64,000 nucleotides of DNA from Diploptera punctata (GCA_030220185.1 JASPKZ010000423.1:310001-374000); one strand, 5' to 3'. Shown: positions 1 to 11,704, counted from the first letter of the stretch. Notes: generated by a model not told the origin, from the sequence alone. Translations and numbers: made by a program.

Positions 1-64
1 TTTAAGGCCCAAACGGTCCCCGAACACCATCTGACCATCAATGTCGTATTCATCATATTAGATT
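1..64 (+). mobile_element. SINE-1b fragment (cut by window edge)
   Basis: The first ~60 bases match the middle of the tRNA-derived SINE-1b element seen complete at 19449-19896 (the 'ggcycaacggtc...catctgaccatca' segment). The tRNA-like head would lie left of the window. Nothing recognisable follows until LINE-C at about 180. Confidence 0.6.
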
Positions 65-179
65 ATACATATGTATTAAGTTTAGGCTTAAGGTTTCTCC
101 TGGCTCATCGTTACCATCATCATTGCCTATCATACATCACCAGGGTAGCGCAGCTCCGCCTTCGAGACGCCCCAACCTC

Positions 180-1095
180 AGAAGTGGGTTTCAATAACTC
201 CGATGCCAGGAGAGAATACCTGAAACTTTGTAATGACAACCTGATGACACTGAATATATTTTCACTCAAAGACTTCAACGTATTCATAATTCTTGCGCAC
301 ATTTTATTTGTGGTATTCGCAAATTTGACCATGTTACACCGTCCCTGCAACAATTATCGTGGCTTCGTCTAAGAGATCGTAGAACTGTCCATTCCCTATC
401 CCTTCTCTATAAAATACTTCACACATCATCGCCTAATTATTTATCACGCCGCTTCATCAGACTATCCGACACACATAATCTTGACACTCGATCCCATCAA
501 CACATTGTCCTTTATATCCCTCCTCATCACACTGTACACTATTCTTTGTCTTTTACGGTCTCACTTACCAAAACATGGAATTCCCTTCCGCCCTATGTCA
601 GAGACTGTCAAACTATAACAACCTTCAAAAACAAACTATATAATTATTTAATAACAAACCTTATACACCTCACTGATAGTATTCTTTTAACCATTAATAA
701 ATTCAATTATTTATGAAATAATATTAAGATTAACAAATATTTTCTTTTGCTTTGTTTTAAATATTGTATAATCGTAAAATTAGTTTTCTATATCACATTA
801 TTTTTCTTTGTTTTTTATATACATTAGACAGGGACAATTTAATATGTTTTGCTTGTATACATTTTATTATTAGTTTTAGTCTTAATTTTAACTAACATTA
901 ACTGGTTGCAATTAGATCGTAATATAATAGATATTATCTTCTTGATCAAATTTTTATTTTAGTATTTAATATTAGAGTTAATTCAAATTGTTATATTCTG
1001 ATGTAATATATGTTTGTCCTGGTGAGTGGAAGAGAAGGCCACATGGCCTTAACTCCACCAGGGTAAATAAATCTAATCTAATCTAATGTAATCTA
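180..1095 (+). mobile_element. LINE-C 3' end (CR1/Jockey-like non-LTR retrotransposon), copy 1
   Basis: 5'-truncated LINE: the C-terminal part of the reverse-transcriptase ORF (237-716), then about 350 bp of AT-rich 3' UTR, a terminal hairpin (AAGGCC-ACAT-GGCCTT near 1034-1049) and a tail of TCTAA repeats at 1069-1095. The same 3' end recurs at 34354-34910 (minus strand) and, interrupted by nested insertions, at 54934-57120. The left boundary is uncertain because bases 65-236 are damaged. Confidence 0.8.
237..716 (+). pseudogene. C-terminal remnant of LINE-C reverse-transcriptase ORF
   Basis: An open frame of about 159 codons, without a start codon, preceded by TAA-TGA at 231-236 and ending in TGA at 714-716. 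It reads through segments typical of the end of CR1/Jockey/L2-type ORF2 proteins, e.g. 'FDHVTPSLQQLSWL', 'SLLYKILHTSSPNYLSRRF' and 'TKTWNSLPPY'. These lie downstream of the RT catalytic domain, which is absent, so the fragment cannot be active. Clade is inferred from these motifs only. Confidence 0.75.
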
Positions 1096-1199
1096 TAAAA
1101 AATAAGCAAGCAAGCACTTCACCACGAAAAGATAAAGTTCTTTTAGGTGATTTAAATATATGATACGGGAGATATAGACTTATTTTTCTTCCGAAGGCA

Positions 1200-1310
1200 G
1201 CCATGTCCTTGAAATTCACAGACCCCAGCCGGATGTGAACACTCGACCCTCGGAAACAGAGGCGAGCATAGTAACCATTAGTCGTCAGGACCGAGAAGCA
1301 TTTCAATGAC
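1200..1310 (-). mobile_element. tRNA-like SINE head, unclassified
   Basis: On the minus strand there is a Pol III A-box-like stretch (ACTAATGGTTACTATGC) followed about 30 bases later by a B-box-like GGGTCGAGTGTTC, the spacing of tRNA-derived SINE heads. No matching tail or TSD was found. 1096-1199 holds nothing I recognise. Confidence 0.4.
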
Positions 1311-1639
1311 GTACAAGTAAGTGAGAAGAGTAAATGGGCGCATTCAGCGGGCAATAAAGCGCTCTAGCGCTTTAGCAAAAATGGCTGCCATTTGCAGCGA
1401 AAATTTAAGGAGTTTATTGAATGGACCGCTGCATGCAGCTATACCGCCAAATTTAAATTTGTTCATTGGCTCATTACTCATATTACTACGCGATGCTATT
1501 GAAATTAATCATAATACTAATAGGGACATACAGAATTTACGATTTATTTTAATGTATGTAATTTATGAAATTGTCGAATAGATCGTTTAAAATAAAATAC
1601 GAGAAAATTTGAATTTTTTAAAAAATTATTAATGTATCA

Positions 1640-1998
1640 GGCGGCTCCGTGACGCAAGCGATTAGACACGCTCCTCTCACCGCTGGTTTCTCGAGAATCT
1701 TATTTATAATATTTACTATTAGTTTAATATTATTAATTTGTGTTTTAGTAAGAGTAGCTTTTTTTAACTTGATTAGTCCTGCTCACTATACATAGATTTT
1801 GTAGTGGAGGTAACAGATCTACGGCATGTTCTTTCAGGGTTTCTCCCATTTTTCCCTACCACAATTTTATTCCACCTTTCCCAATTTTCATCTCATCCAT
1901 TTTGTTCATCAGATGTAGTAAGCCTGCACCCTATTTAATTATAGACCTATATAAATATGTGGGCTTAATTTAATCTCTCGATCTTACCCTGAGTTGGT
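1640..1998 (+). mobile_element. SINE-4, degraded copy
   Basis: Begins with the SINE-4 head (GGCGGCTCCGTGRCGCAAGCG), then shares the tail seen at 48834-49440, e.g. 'tcatctcatccatttt' and 'gacctatata'. About 90 bases in the middle (roughly 1700-1790) do not match and may be a replacement or insertion. Confidence 0.6.
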
Positions 1999-1999
1999 C

Positions 2000-3424
2000 T
2001 CAACTTGAAATTATTTTATTATATTTAAACATCACTCCTGCGAATTCCCTATGTGATGCATATATTGCTCCTTCATCATCACATAACACATATATTTAAT
2101 AACCACACTAATAGTATTGCCAGGTGGGCTGTAGGGCAAATTTTATTTAATTGTTCAGCCATTTTATTCATATCATTTCTTACATAATATTTGACACTTT
2201 TAGGCCTATATTTAAATCTATGAGGAATAGGGGTTACATTAGAAAACACAGGAAATATAGGCATATGTGCAAAATTAATATAAGTGGTGCAAGACATGAC
2301 CTAAGTACAGCAACCAAACAATTGTATATAGGAAGGCATCATTGTAATTTTTAAACCTCAAACATACTTCATCTTTATTTTAAATTTGTTACGGAATAGA
2401 AATGAAAACAAAGAAGAATATCAATTTATAATAATTTAAATACAGTTTTCTTAATAATTGATTAATTATTTTTTTTTGCATCATCTGAAAATATTAATTA
2501 CTTGTAAGAGTAACTACCATAATCTTTATGGCCAAAATAAAACCAAAACATTGTATGTAATTTCCAACCTTATATGTGAAATTCTGTCATAACAGCAGTT
2601 AATTATAGATAACATCTCACTCACCATGCTTAAAGACATTATTTAATATAATCAGTAACATTAGCAATGCCACTTTCTTAGTAAAGTTAAGTGTTACACT
2701 AAATAGTATATCACTGAATCATTTATAATAATATGAAAAACATTTACCACCAAGATTAATGGTAGTATACAGTGAATAGCAATATCCCATAAGAGAGACT
2801 ACACGCATTTGAATTAAAAGATATAAGACCACATTTCATTTTACGATAAATTGGGAATTAAAGTGAAAATTATTCATACCTGGTTCAAGAAATGGCTCTC
2901 AGTATCTCAATGATAGGACATAGTATATAAAGTTGGAGATTAAATAATAATGGATCAGCTGTGATTAAAATCCTATGCAGAGTGCAAATTTTTTTGTTAA
3001 TACATTAACCAACTCTAGCTGTAATTTAATTTTATTCGTGCACATCACACTGAGTATTTGTATCTTCACTGGTCAAAGTTTAGATAAGAAATCTAGAATA
3101 TTGTAATATTTGAATTCAAGTTATGGCCGATACTTCACAAAACTCTTTATTCAAAAAAGATTACAAACATAAGATACACAGTTCACCTCTTTGTCCATTA
3201 CACAATTTTCTTATTGTGTTGCACATTTAAAGAATAGTACAAATGTTCGTTTTATCAGTAGAGAAAATTGGTTCGACAACCACTGTAGCACTTCCAGAAA
3301 TGACCCCATGAACACAATCATACTATTCTAATGTATTTCATATATCTTGAAACAAAAATTATAATTAACTTGGCACCAGGTATTAGCGAATGAATCATCT
3401 GCGGATACAATTTTCATCTATCTA
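2000..3424. other. no recognised feature (interior of TIR candidate)
   Basis: AT-rich sequence with only short open frames and many stops on both strands. No RT, transposase, tRNA-like or tandem-repeat signature was seen. Confidence 0.4.
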
Positions 3425-3680
3425 TCTTCGGGTTTTTACAGCTGCTGCCGTCTTCCCGTGCCAAACCTCCAAAGCCTACGGTCTTGGGCATCTTCGATGC
3501 TTAGCCCTCTAGCTTGCATTACTGTCTTCATGTTTTCCTTCCATGTTAACCTTGGTCTTCCTCTTTTCTTCTTTCTGTTAGGATGCCATTCATATAGTTG
3601 CTTCGGCCATCGCTCATCTTCCATTCTTAAAACATGTCCTAACCACTTTAATTCCTTTTCCTCAATACAATTTTCATAAT
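3425..3680 (-). mobile_element. LINE-F 3' end, copy 1
   Basis: Minus-strand coding for the end of a LINE ORF: 'LKWLGHVLRMEDERWPKQ', a basic 'KKKRGRPRLTWKENMKT' block, and a stop just after 'GRRQQL'. A second, longer copy at 55285-56010 agrees closely. The 3' tail is a short run of GATA repeats (plus-strand tatctatc before 3430). Strongly 5'-truncated; no catalytic residues remain. Confidence 0.75.
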
Positions 3681-4094
3681 AAAAATATTCACTCGTCAAT
3701 AACACAATCATTTGCATGAAAAGAGGTTATAATCGTAAATTCTTGATCTTGATAACAATCTTATGATTATCACTGTCTTTAGTTTTACTTAATATATCAC
3801 TTATGTTCGTCTAAAACGGTTAGCCACCTCGAATAACTCATATGTTAATGTCCAGACATAAATAACACAAAATTTGTACATCAAATATAAATTGTTTATG
3901 GACAAAGACGCCATTTTAAACTGAATGAACCAGCCAATCACAATGTATGCAGCGGTTTTTCTATCTGCAGCCTACTTTTACTTCGCTGCAGTAGCTGCAA
4001 GTCCGCTAGAGCGCTTTATTGCCCGCTGAATGGTATGCTGCAGATAAAGCGCTAAAGCGCTTTTGCAGCGCTTTGGCTACTGAATGCCCCCAAT

Positions 4095-4669
4095 GAAAGC
4101 TAGGCGAGTGACGGTATCCCCGTGATTAAAGTAAATAAGCAGGGTTCTGGTGTTATTTATTGCATGTGGGGCAACAAACTGCGCACTTTGATATAATCAA
4201 GGGAGAGAAAATGAGAACCAGTGATGATTGCACACAAGGACAAAACGCTTAGGATCTGACTCACTCATTACAGCGAAAGATCGCATTACTGTTATTCGCT
4301 TCATCCCTTCTCTTCGCCGAACTTAATATTCCTTTTCATTTACTCTACAAATGGAACAAAAACGCACTAGAATCCAATATATGTACAGAGATAATGATGA
4401 AACATATAGAGTATACTTTAGGACTACTGATAAATCTATACCTTGACTTTCTAACTCGTTTACATTATTTTTTTATTTTTTATTTCTTTCATCCTTCCTT
4501 TCAATTTATTTTAGCTTTTCACATAAACACACATCCAGGGAGGTAGAACCAGCAGAAGTGATATTATTAGATTTAAAGATAATATTAAAGACTTTAATTA
4601 TACGGAAGGGAAATCCAATTATGCTAAAAATTATTGTTCAGACAGGAAATACTTAATACTTAATACAGG
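4095..4669. other. no recognised feature
   Basis: Mixed AT-rich sequence. I see no element match within the window and no meaningful open frame. Confidence 0.4.
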
Positions 4670-5275
4670 CTTCCCATTTTACAGTATTTCGACCTTGATT
4701 CCTGTTTTCCAGATATTCCAGTCTTCCCCCTGTCCCTCTTCCATATCCCTCTTTATCATGGCATCATATATTCCCTCATACCATGTTCTTCTATTTCTCC
4801 CCCTCTTCCTTCTGCCTGGTACCATCCAATCTAACACCTGTATAGGCCACTGGTCCTCCAACATCCGTTGTACACGTCCATACCACTGTAAAGCTCTCTT
4901 TTTATCCTTTCGATAAATATTTCTTGTGCATACATTTCTTGTCTGATATATGTATTTCGAATATGTTGTAGTCTGGATATTCTCATACTTCTCCGTAATC
5001 CATCCATTTCTGTCGCCAATATTCTTTTCTGCATCCCTTCATTTATTGTCCAGCTTTCTGATCCATATGTAAGTATATTTTCTATTATTGTCTGTATAAT
5101 CTCTTTCTTTTTTTTCTGGTCACATTTCTATTACATAAAAAACATTCAGGGTTCTAATTGCCTTCCTTGCACAATTTACTCTGTTAATAATATATTTTTC
5201 ACAAGTACGTACCAGATTTATCTATTACAGATCCAAGATATTTAAATTCTTCAACAGGAAATTGCATGCTAAATA
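4670..5275 (-). mobile_element. decayed LINE 3' portion, minus strand
   Basis: Minus-strand reading shows LINE C-terminal signatures broken by several stops and shifts: 'FKYLGSVIDKSGTY' near the right end, 'ILATEMDGLRRSMRISRLQ', then 'PGRRKRGRNRRTWYEGI' and a terminal 'DWNIWKTG' near the left end. These are the thumb and C-terminal regions that follow YxDD in RTE/Jockey-like ORFs. The plus-strand LINE at 44450-44830 has a similar terminus. 5276-5440 is unassigned. Confidence 0.65.
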
Positions 5276-5439
5276 TTAACAGCATCCTTAAAATACTGCA
5301 CAAAGACAGCTATCCAGCATAAACAAACATAATGGAAGAAATTGAAATTCTGAAGGAGACAACAACATGTTTCTAAATGAGAACATGCCCAGTAAATTTT
5401 ATCCTCTCTACAAAATCAACACAAGTGTACCAACATTAC

Positions 5440-5600
5440 ATTCAGGGTCCGTGGAAACAGACCTACCTTCTGCTGATGATGAGACTAGTCCCGAAATACC
5501 TAGAATGAATTAATATTTCAAAAGTTGAGGAGACGGAAATGCAAGGTAAACCATTTTATAATTTTTTATTTTAACTTTAATTTGTGAATAATACCTCGAC
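5440..5600 (+). repeat. Rep-M dispersed repeat, copy 1
   Basis: Contains the Rep-M signature CTGCTGATGATG, a short hairpin, then CCGAAA (5465-5492), and about 45 bases later GTTGAGGAGACGG (5524-5536), followed by an AT-rich arm. Other copies are at 17360-17536, 27770-27930 and 36173-36375. Element class unknown. Confidence 0.5.
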
Positions 5601-6242
5601 GTAGTTTTACCAAGAATTTTATTAAAGTTAATCTGTAAATGCCAGATGATTCCACATGCCATCCTTATATTGGCAGGATGGTCATCTACGATCTACACGG
5701 GTGGATGTGATGCTAGTAGTCGGCTGGTAACCTTTCATACCCGTCGTGGCGAGGAGTTAATTAAGAAATTGGAATGTAAATGTATGCCAGAATGTATTTA
5801 GTAATATCTCTATTTTTTTAAAAATAAAAGTTGATTAATTTACTGGAAAACCATATAAGTGCAATACAATCTCCGGTTAAAACAATTTCCTGTAGGATAT
5901 TTTTTCTGGATTCCTCAGAGGAAGGGGGATATTTAATTAATTAAAGCCCTCAAAATAATTAAATTATTTTGATCTACCATCATAACAATCAGTGACGCTT
6001 TAGTTCGTAGTTACTAGGCAACAAAATCTATACTTTATTTTCTGACAAAACACGCTATCAAAACATAAAATGCAGGTTCAACAAAACGTAAAACACATTT
6101 TAATTTCGTAAACTACATAAATAAATATTCCTTGACGTTTCTGGAAATTTAGTAATAGTTGCATTTTCGACTGCTTTTAAAATTGTTCCTGATGAATCGT
6201 GAAAATCATATTCTCCGCTCATTTTTACTTGAAATTCACCAT
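5601..6242. other. no recognised feature
   Basis: Low-complexity AT-rich DNA with one GC-richer patch (about 5640-5760). No match to the window's repeat families was seen. Confidence 0.35.
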
Positions 6243-6716
6243 GAAACTTACTTACTTACTTACTCACTGGCACCATCGAACCCGTAGGTCATGGCCGCGC
6301 AGACATAAGCTCTCCATACATCTCTATCCAGAGCTAATGTTTTCCATCATTCCCTGTATAATCCACTTCTCTCAAATCATAGTTAATGTTATTCTCCCAC
6401 TTCATTCTTGGTCTACCGACTGGGCGTTTTCCTTCTGGCTTTCCTACAAGAAGCTTCCATTCAAGTCTTTCACTCCCCATACGTGCAAGATGCCCTGCCC
6501 ATCGCAGTCTACGAGATTTAACTTTTCTTATTATATCTGGCTTCCTATAAAGACCATGTAGTTCACTGTTAAGCAGTCTTCTCCATTCACCTGTCTGTTC
6601 ATCTCTCTTTGGTCCAAAAATTTTCCTAAGTACTTTATTCTCAAATACTTGTAATCTCCTTTCCTCCCTTAAAGTAAGAGTCCATGTTTCGCACCCATAC
6701 AATGAAACTAGCACCT
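6243..6716 (-). mobile_element. LINE-A 3' end (minus strand), copy 1
   Basis: Starts on the plus strand with four copies of ACTT, the complement of the LINE-A (AAGT)n tail, then reads in reverse through the C-terminus: 'GKPEGKRPVGRPRMKWENN', 'RRLRWAGHLARMGSERLEW', 'GPKRDEQTGEWRRLLNSELH' and 'YGCETWTLTLREERRL'. 5'-truncated just upstream of 'YGCETW', so no RT active site remains. A SINE-6 insertion with TSD lies immediately to the right. Confidence 0.85.
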
Positions 6717-6901
6717 AAAATTGCAGAATATGTCCATTGTTGTGGCGTAGTCGATAGAGTCCCTACCTTCCACTCAGGCGACCCGGGTTTCTATTCCCGG
6801 CGGGGTAAGGGATTTTTAAAATCTCAACCTTGGGACTCGGTTGTGTGTCATGTCCTAGTTGCTCCCATCGGGTTTAATTCCTCTAAAAAATTGCAGAATA
6901 T
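6717..6901 (+). mobile_element. SINE-6 insertion with 15-bp TSD
   Basis: A 155-bp tRNA-headed insert (6732-6886) lies between perfect 15-bp direct repeats AAAATTGCAGAATAT (6717-6731 and 6887-6901). The head shows A-box (TGGCGTAGTCGATAG) and B-box-like (GGTTTCTATTCCC) elements. Only one copy of this SINE type was seen in the window. Confidence 0.75.
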
Positions 6902-7237
6902 AACAACAATGTTTTTTTTATTTATCGTGTTTATTTTTCCCAAAGCCCACATTACTCTTTTCTAAATATATCGTTTCCGCAATAAATAAATGTAATTAAT
7001 ATATTAAATATACAACAAATACTAAAATACTCTGAACGCAGATAAAATATTGTAGACAACACGCTGAAAAATTAGGTTTAGTAACCCGCTGCTTCTAGAA
7101 TACTGCCTTCGGTCGTGTTCTAACTTGGGTATCTAGTTACTAAACTTCTGATTTTGTAACTATTTTAAATACTACTAAATTGATTTTTCTGTTTAATGAA
7201 CATTTAATTGTTTTCATTTGTTCATTGTTAATTAATT
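6902..7237. other. no recognised feature
   Basis: AT-rich spacer; nothing identified. Confidence 0.35.
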
Positions 7238-7467
7238 TGAGACTCTTGTGGGTTAAAGCTCCCCCTTTTTTCTAGACAATCGCAACTTGATGTCAGCCTG
7301 CTATTCAGCCCTGCGTGACGGCCGCCTTTATTCACAGAACAAGTGTCTGGTATTCATTTCCATTAGAGGCTGAGTCAATCTTAGGGTCATGGTGCCACCA
7401 GACGGTTTTTGTCAGCTAAAAAACCTGACCCCTTCAAGACTCGAACTCTCGACATCCCGGTTTGTTG
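7238..7467 (-). mobile_element. SINE-5 copy, minus strand
   Basis: Complement of the SINE-5 body at 49096-49396: shared segments include 'tctagacaatcg', 'cagaacaagtg', 'ttccattagaggctgag' and 'tgccaccaga'. The B-box lies at the right end (plus-strand gactcgaac near 7438). The 5' tRNA-like end is partly lost. Confidence 0.65.
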
Positions 7468-8268
7468 CATATTTCAAAGATACAGAAAAAAATGTATGTA
7501 ACTTTATTATCGAAATTGAGTTTGAGGTGACATTAGATTATCATTTACAAGTGTTAAACAGTAAAATATACATTACAGTCACGGATTTAATTACCTCCAA
7601 AATTTTCCATTCAGATATAGGTCTATTGTGCAACTAAAATACTTTTTCTGGGTTTCAAGGAAAAAGAAACGAAAAAACTTTAAACTATCTCAATCAATAA
7701 TTGTTTTTAAATTCTACAGAATATCAGCGCTAATGCGCAAAGTTTATGGAATTGTCGCCAGATGGAACCACATATCTGTAAAATGATATGACCAAACTTC
7801 TAAATGAATTCCCAAACATGTTTATAAGAAATGGTCGTGCACTAATCTGCCCTTTCTTAACCTAAAGAAGTCATAGACCTAGATATTTTAATAAACTATA
7901 CATAAATCTGGTGTATACAAACTTGTCTCATCACAACCTACAAAATAAAGTAAGTGAACATAATTTCTTAAAATATATTTTGGAATTATTTGCGGGTGTT
8001 GTTAATTCACATATAGGCCTATGTCCTGCAGTCTTGAGGCAATTTTATAAGAGTTCGCGCATGTGTACTACGATTCTGTAGAACTTACAAATATCATTGA
8101 GGGATAAATCCAATAATTTGCGTACCTAAATAAATATTTAATAATTGTAAAAAAAAATATTACAAGTATCATTTAAAAATGTTTAAAATAATATGAAATG
8201 TTAGTAAAGGCGGGAAAAGAACGTAGATCAACAGTATTATTAGAACATTATATGGAAAATCATAGAAT
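7468..8268. other. no recognised feature
   Basis: AT-rich DNA with no RT-like reading frame, repeat match or tandem array found. Confidence 0.35.
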
Positions 8269-8627
8269 AAGTTATTTTAAGAACTCCATGGAGCAACAGG
8301 TCTAGAAGGCCTTTGGTCTACATTCCAGCTGCTGGTCTCATATCCACACGCGTCAATCATTGAGGTAGACGAATATCCAGCCAGTAGGGGTAACATGTGT
8401 TCAGCATATCGGTTCCCCCAGCCGTTATATCTTTTCTCAACCTGGAACCACTACTTATTGTAGCTACCCAAATCACTCATGGTACTTGGGGTTACTGTTC
8501 CCATACAGACAGAAATTCCACGAGAATTTTTTTTTTCATGGAGACTCGAACTAGCGCAAGTCCCGTAGCTCTGCGCCAAGGCATCTTACCTCATACACTC
8601 AGCTACGGCGCGGGGCAAGTTATTCTA
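8269..8627 (-). mobile_element. SINE-2, full-length (337 bp) with TSD
   Basis: tRNA-derived SINE on the minus strand. The head at the right end reads CCGCGCCGTAGCTGAG and resembles a Leu/Ser-type tRNA 5' half; the B-box complement (gactcgaac) is near 8545. The body matches 16667-17004. Flanking 11-bp repeats AAGTTATTTTA (8269-8279) and AAGTTATTCTA (8617-8627) differ at one base. Insert length is 337 bp against 338 bp in the other complete copy. Confidence 0.8.
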
Positions 8628-8734
8628 CAGTTCAGCCAAAATTACTTACCTGGTTTCTTCCCTTACCCTTTTTTGTGTTTAATGCAATGTGATTATTTAC
8701 CGAATTTCAAAGTACAGAAATACACTGAAATGAC

Positions 8735-8842
8735 AGGTTAGCTAATATTAACACAGTGTACATTATTCAACTGTTTAAATACAGTCATAGGTTAGCTAAT
8801 ATTAATACAGTATACATTATTCAACTGTTTAAATACAGTCAT
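8735..8842. repeat. 54-bp tandem duplication
   Basis: Two adjacent 54-bp units (8735-8788 and 8789-8842) beginning AGGTTAGCTAAT and differing at only a few bases, so a recent local duplication. Function unknown. Confidence 0.8.
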
Positions 8843-9350
8843 AAGTCTAACTTCTCATTATATTACGTTGCAATCTTACCTTTTTGTACATAAAACTCCT
8901 GACTATATTCATAATACAGCTATTTTAGTCACCATTTGCGAGAAAATGAAACAGTTCAGGGTCTGCTTAAAACTCTGTTCATCATGATTTACCAATATGT
9001 TTCCAAAATAAAAAAGTTATATATGAAGAGCTCAAATGCAAAACATTTTTTTAAAATATTGAGTTATTGCTGCCAATCCCATTGTACGAGTCCTCTACAT
9101 GTGATTGTGCTGTATTCTGTGCAGAAAATGTGATATCCTTCCGTTTACAAGAAGATAAAACCTGCGTTTGATTCAAAATAAGTTACATCCTAAAATCTGT
9201 TTGGTTCATTTTAACTTATATCCATTTTTGATGTGTTGTTGGCAATAACAACTTTCAAATGTTTATCTTAAGTAATTGAATGTATTGTTGCAGAGGTTTG
9301 TAACAATTAATGAGATGAATGCAAACTGAATGTTTCAATTTATGAATTAT
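8843..9350. other. no recognised feature
   Basis: AT-rich DNA; nothing identified. Confidence 0.35.
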
Positions 9351-10035
9351 ACTCACGTCACAATAAAGTGCAGAACAAGTTAAATACACTGATCGGTGCA
9401 AATCAAGTCACATCCATTTTTTATAGTTAAATAATTTGACGAAGAGAGAGTATTTTTCTTCAGTAACACTGGCATTCCTGTTTCACTACTTAAGAGTGGA
9501 TGCAGTCATTTGCAGCCACAACTACTTCGAAACCAGTATCTCAGTTCAAAATAAGGGATATTCATAATCTCCTTGCAAAAAGTGAGAGATGACCCGAGGC
9601 TTAAATTCTACAAACAACTAGTATCATCACCAACAGCATTTCCAGGTGACCTATACGTACCTCATGAGGACTGTAATAATGCTGATCACGAAAATCTGTA
9701 GAACGTGTGTAACCAACAGATTGGCCTAAATTTAAAATGAACAAGTTACGTTATTAGTTATCATTAAAGTGCATATTCAACACAGCCTTTTGACAATTTG
9801 AACTATTAGTCTTCCATATTATATTATGTTTTATTACTTCTTCAAAATATTACTTCAGTAATAATAATCATAGTTTGTATTGATAACAATTATATAATTA
9901 TTTCACAGAAATAGTTAATAAATCGATTTTACTCACGTCACAATAAAGTGCAGAACAAGTTAAAATACACTGATCGGTATAAATAAAATTACATCCATTT
10001 TTTATAGTTAAATAATATGACGAAGAGAGAGTATT
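9351..10035. repeat. pair of ~100-bp direct repeats 580 bp apart
   Basis: 9351-9452 and 9931-10035 are near-identical, beginning ACTCACGTCACAATAAAGTG and ending GACGAAGAGAGAGTATT. Sequence immediately outside differs. The spacing fits a miniature terminal-repeat element (TRIM-like) of about 685 bp or a segmental duplication. The ends are not the TG...CA typical of LTRs and no primer-binding site was recognised. Confidence 0.6.
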
Positions 10036-10514
10036 GAAGGCCAATATTTACTCTAAAATCATTGAAGGAATCGTATGAAAAAATAATATTACAAGATAAA
10101 TATCAAAATAAATTGTTAGCACGTTTTGCTTATTTCTGAGAAAAGTAAAAAAAGGATATAACTTGTTTTGCATATATATATGAAAACTCTACACCTTATT
10201 AAGTTTGATGCCGAATTCAGTAAGGCCCTTCATTGATACATATCCGAAGTACATTGACATAAGCAGTGATATATACAGAATATAACATTATGACGATCCT
10301 TTGCCATGGATTCTCTGAAGTTATTCCAGACCGGACAACCGAATGGAGGGGGACTATTTTATCTCCGGAAAATTTATATAATACGATTTTATTAGCCCTT
10401 CATAAAGAATTTAAAACACTAATTGGTTATAAGAACATTAATAAAGGCTGAACGTTTATCTTTATCTCATTATTTTCAATTCTTACATTTAATAATTTTT
10501 AGGAAATATAAATT
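10036..10514. other. no recognised feature
   Basis: AT-rich spacer. Short open frames here show no family resemblance. Confidence 0.35.
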
Positions 10515-10785
10515 TCACTTTGACCTGAAAAGTCTCGTAGACTGCGATGAATCGGATATGTATCACGAATGGGGAATGAAAGAGGGGGATGGAAACTTCT
10601 TGAAGGAAACCAGAGTAAAACGCCTAGTTGGCAGACCAAGAATGAGATGGGAAAATAACATTAACCATGATTTGAGGAAGTGGATTATACAGGGGATGAT
10701 TGGAAAACATTAGCCCAGCATAGGGTTGTATGAGAGCTTATGTCTGCAAGGCATGGGTTCGATAGTACTAGTGAGTTAGTTATAT
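10515..10785 (+). mobile_element. LINE-A 3' terminal fragment, decayed
   Basis: Carries only the last ~270 bp of LINE-A: 'KRLVGRPRMRWENNINHDLR', then GGGTTCGATAGT and the tail AGTGAGTTAGTTA. Several indels break the frame. Confidence 0.75.
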
Positions 10786-11703
10786 TTTAGTATTAGCCTG
10801 GTCATTGATTTAAAAAAGTATAGCACAATTTCTTTCCGTAATTGTCTTATGTGTTTTACACTCTACTCTTCGTGTAATGTTATTTTGAACCTACGGTATA
10901 GCTTACATCATGCTAAGTTTTCAGTGTTCGATGTCTGCATAAACTGTAGTTATTTCTGAAGCCAAGAAAATGCCACAAAGTAATGGAATCTGTTGCGAAG
11001 AAATAAATTAAAAGCAATAAGAGCTAAAAACATTATGATTTACTGTTGATATTATTGCAAACATTCCTGTGCCATTGTTATCTCAGCAAGTCTTTGTCCT
11101 AAAAATATGTTCCGGAAGCACTGGAGCTCTTACATTTGTTTCCGTCCCTAATTATTCATACAACAAACCAAGTCTGCTTCGTATAAAATATTGCCTTCCC
11201 TCATTATTAAATTATAAATTTTATTCAACGTTAGGAATTACACTAATTTTTCAACATAATTAGGAGTATCCATATGGGTTAGATTCTAAGCCTGGACGTT
11301 TGTCATTATTTTATTTTAACATAGACCTACGAATGTGTTTTAATGTTCCATTATGTACTTTTAATTCTTCTGAGCGAAAGTTAATTTCCACGAATATTTC
11401 TCATTCGAACCGCCTTGCCTCTCATTTATAAAATTTAACATAGGACCAGTAAGTTTATGTATCTTATAAATGGGCAGTATACGTGCAATGTGTAAAACAA
11501 ATGCCTACTATCTCGTCCTGGCCTTAATAAATTTACAAAGAAAGCACTCTATTCATCTGGTAAGTAATGAACCAATATTTTAAGATCAAGCAAGTAGAAC
11601 AAGAAGAAGAAGAAGAAAAAGAAAAAATAAAGAAACATTATAGAAATAATAAGTTGAAAAAAGGGGAGAATAAAACCATTACTACTATTAATTATTATTA
11701 TTA
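10786..11703. other. no recognised element; short (GAA)-rich patch
   Basis: Mostly AT-rich. 11587-11640 is purine-rich (GAAGAAGAAGAAAAAGAA), and 11685-11703 is (TTA)n abutting the SINE-1 head. Confidence 0.4.
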
Positions 11704-11704
11704 T

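Larger units (their letters stand above)
1336..4091. mobile_element. candidate 2.76-kb terminal-inverted-repeat DNA element
   Basis: The ends are GGGCGCATTCAG (1336-1347) and CTGAATGCCCCC (4080-4091), inverted with 11 of 12 matching, flanked on both sides by AAT (1333-1335, 4092-4094). A perfect 29-base inverted match links 1341-1369 with 4004-4032, both rich in the word AAAGCGCT. A 3-bp duplication with G-rich ends would suit a PIF/Harbinger-like element, but no transposase is visible inside. The interior contains a SINE-4 (1640-1998) and a LINE-F fragment (3425-3680); the rest shows no recognisable coding. It could be a nonautonomous element or two solo ends. Confidence 0.45.

Noticed and set aside
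9351..10035. LTR retrotransposon
   Set aside because: No TG...CA ends, primer-binding site, polypurine tract or coding; kept only as a direct-repeat pair.
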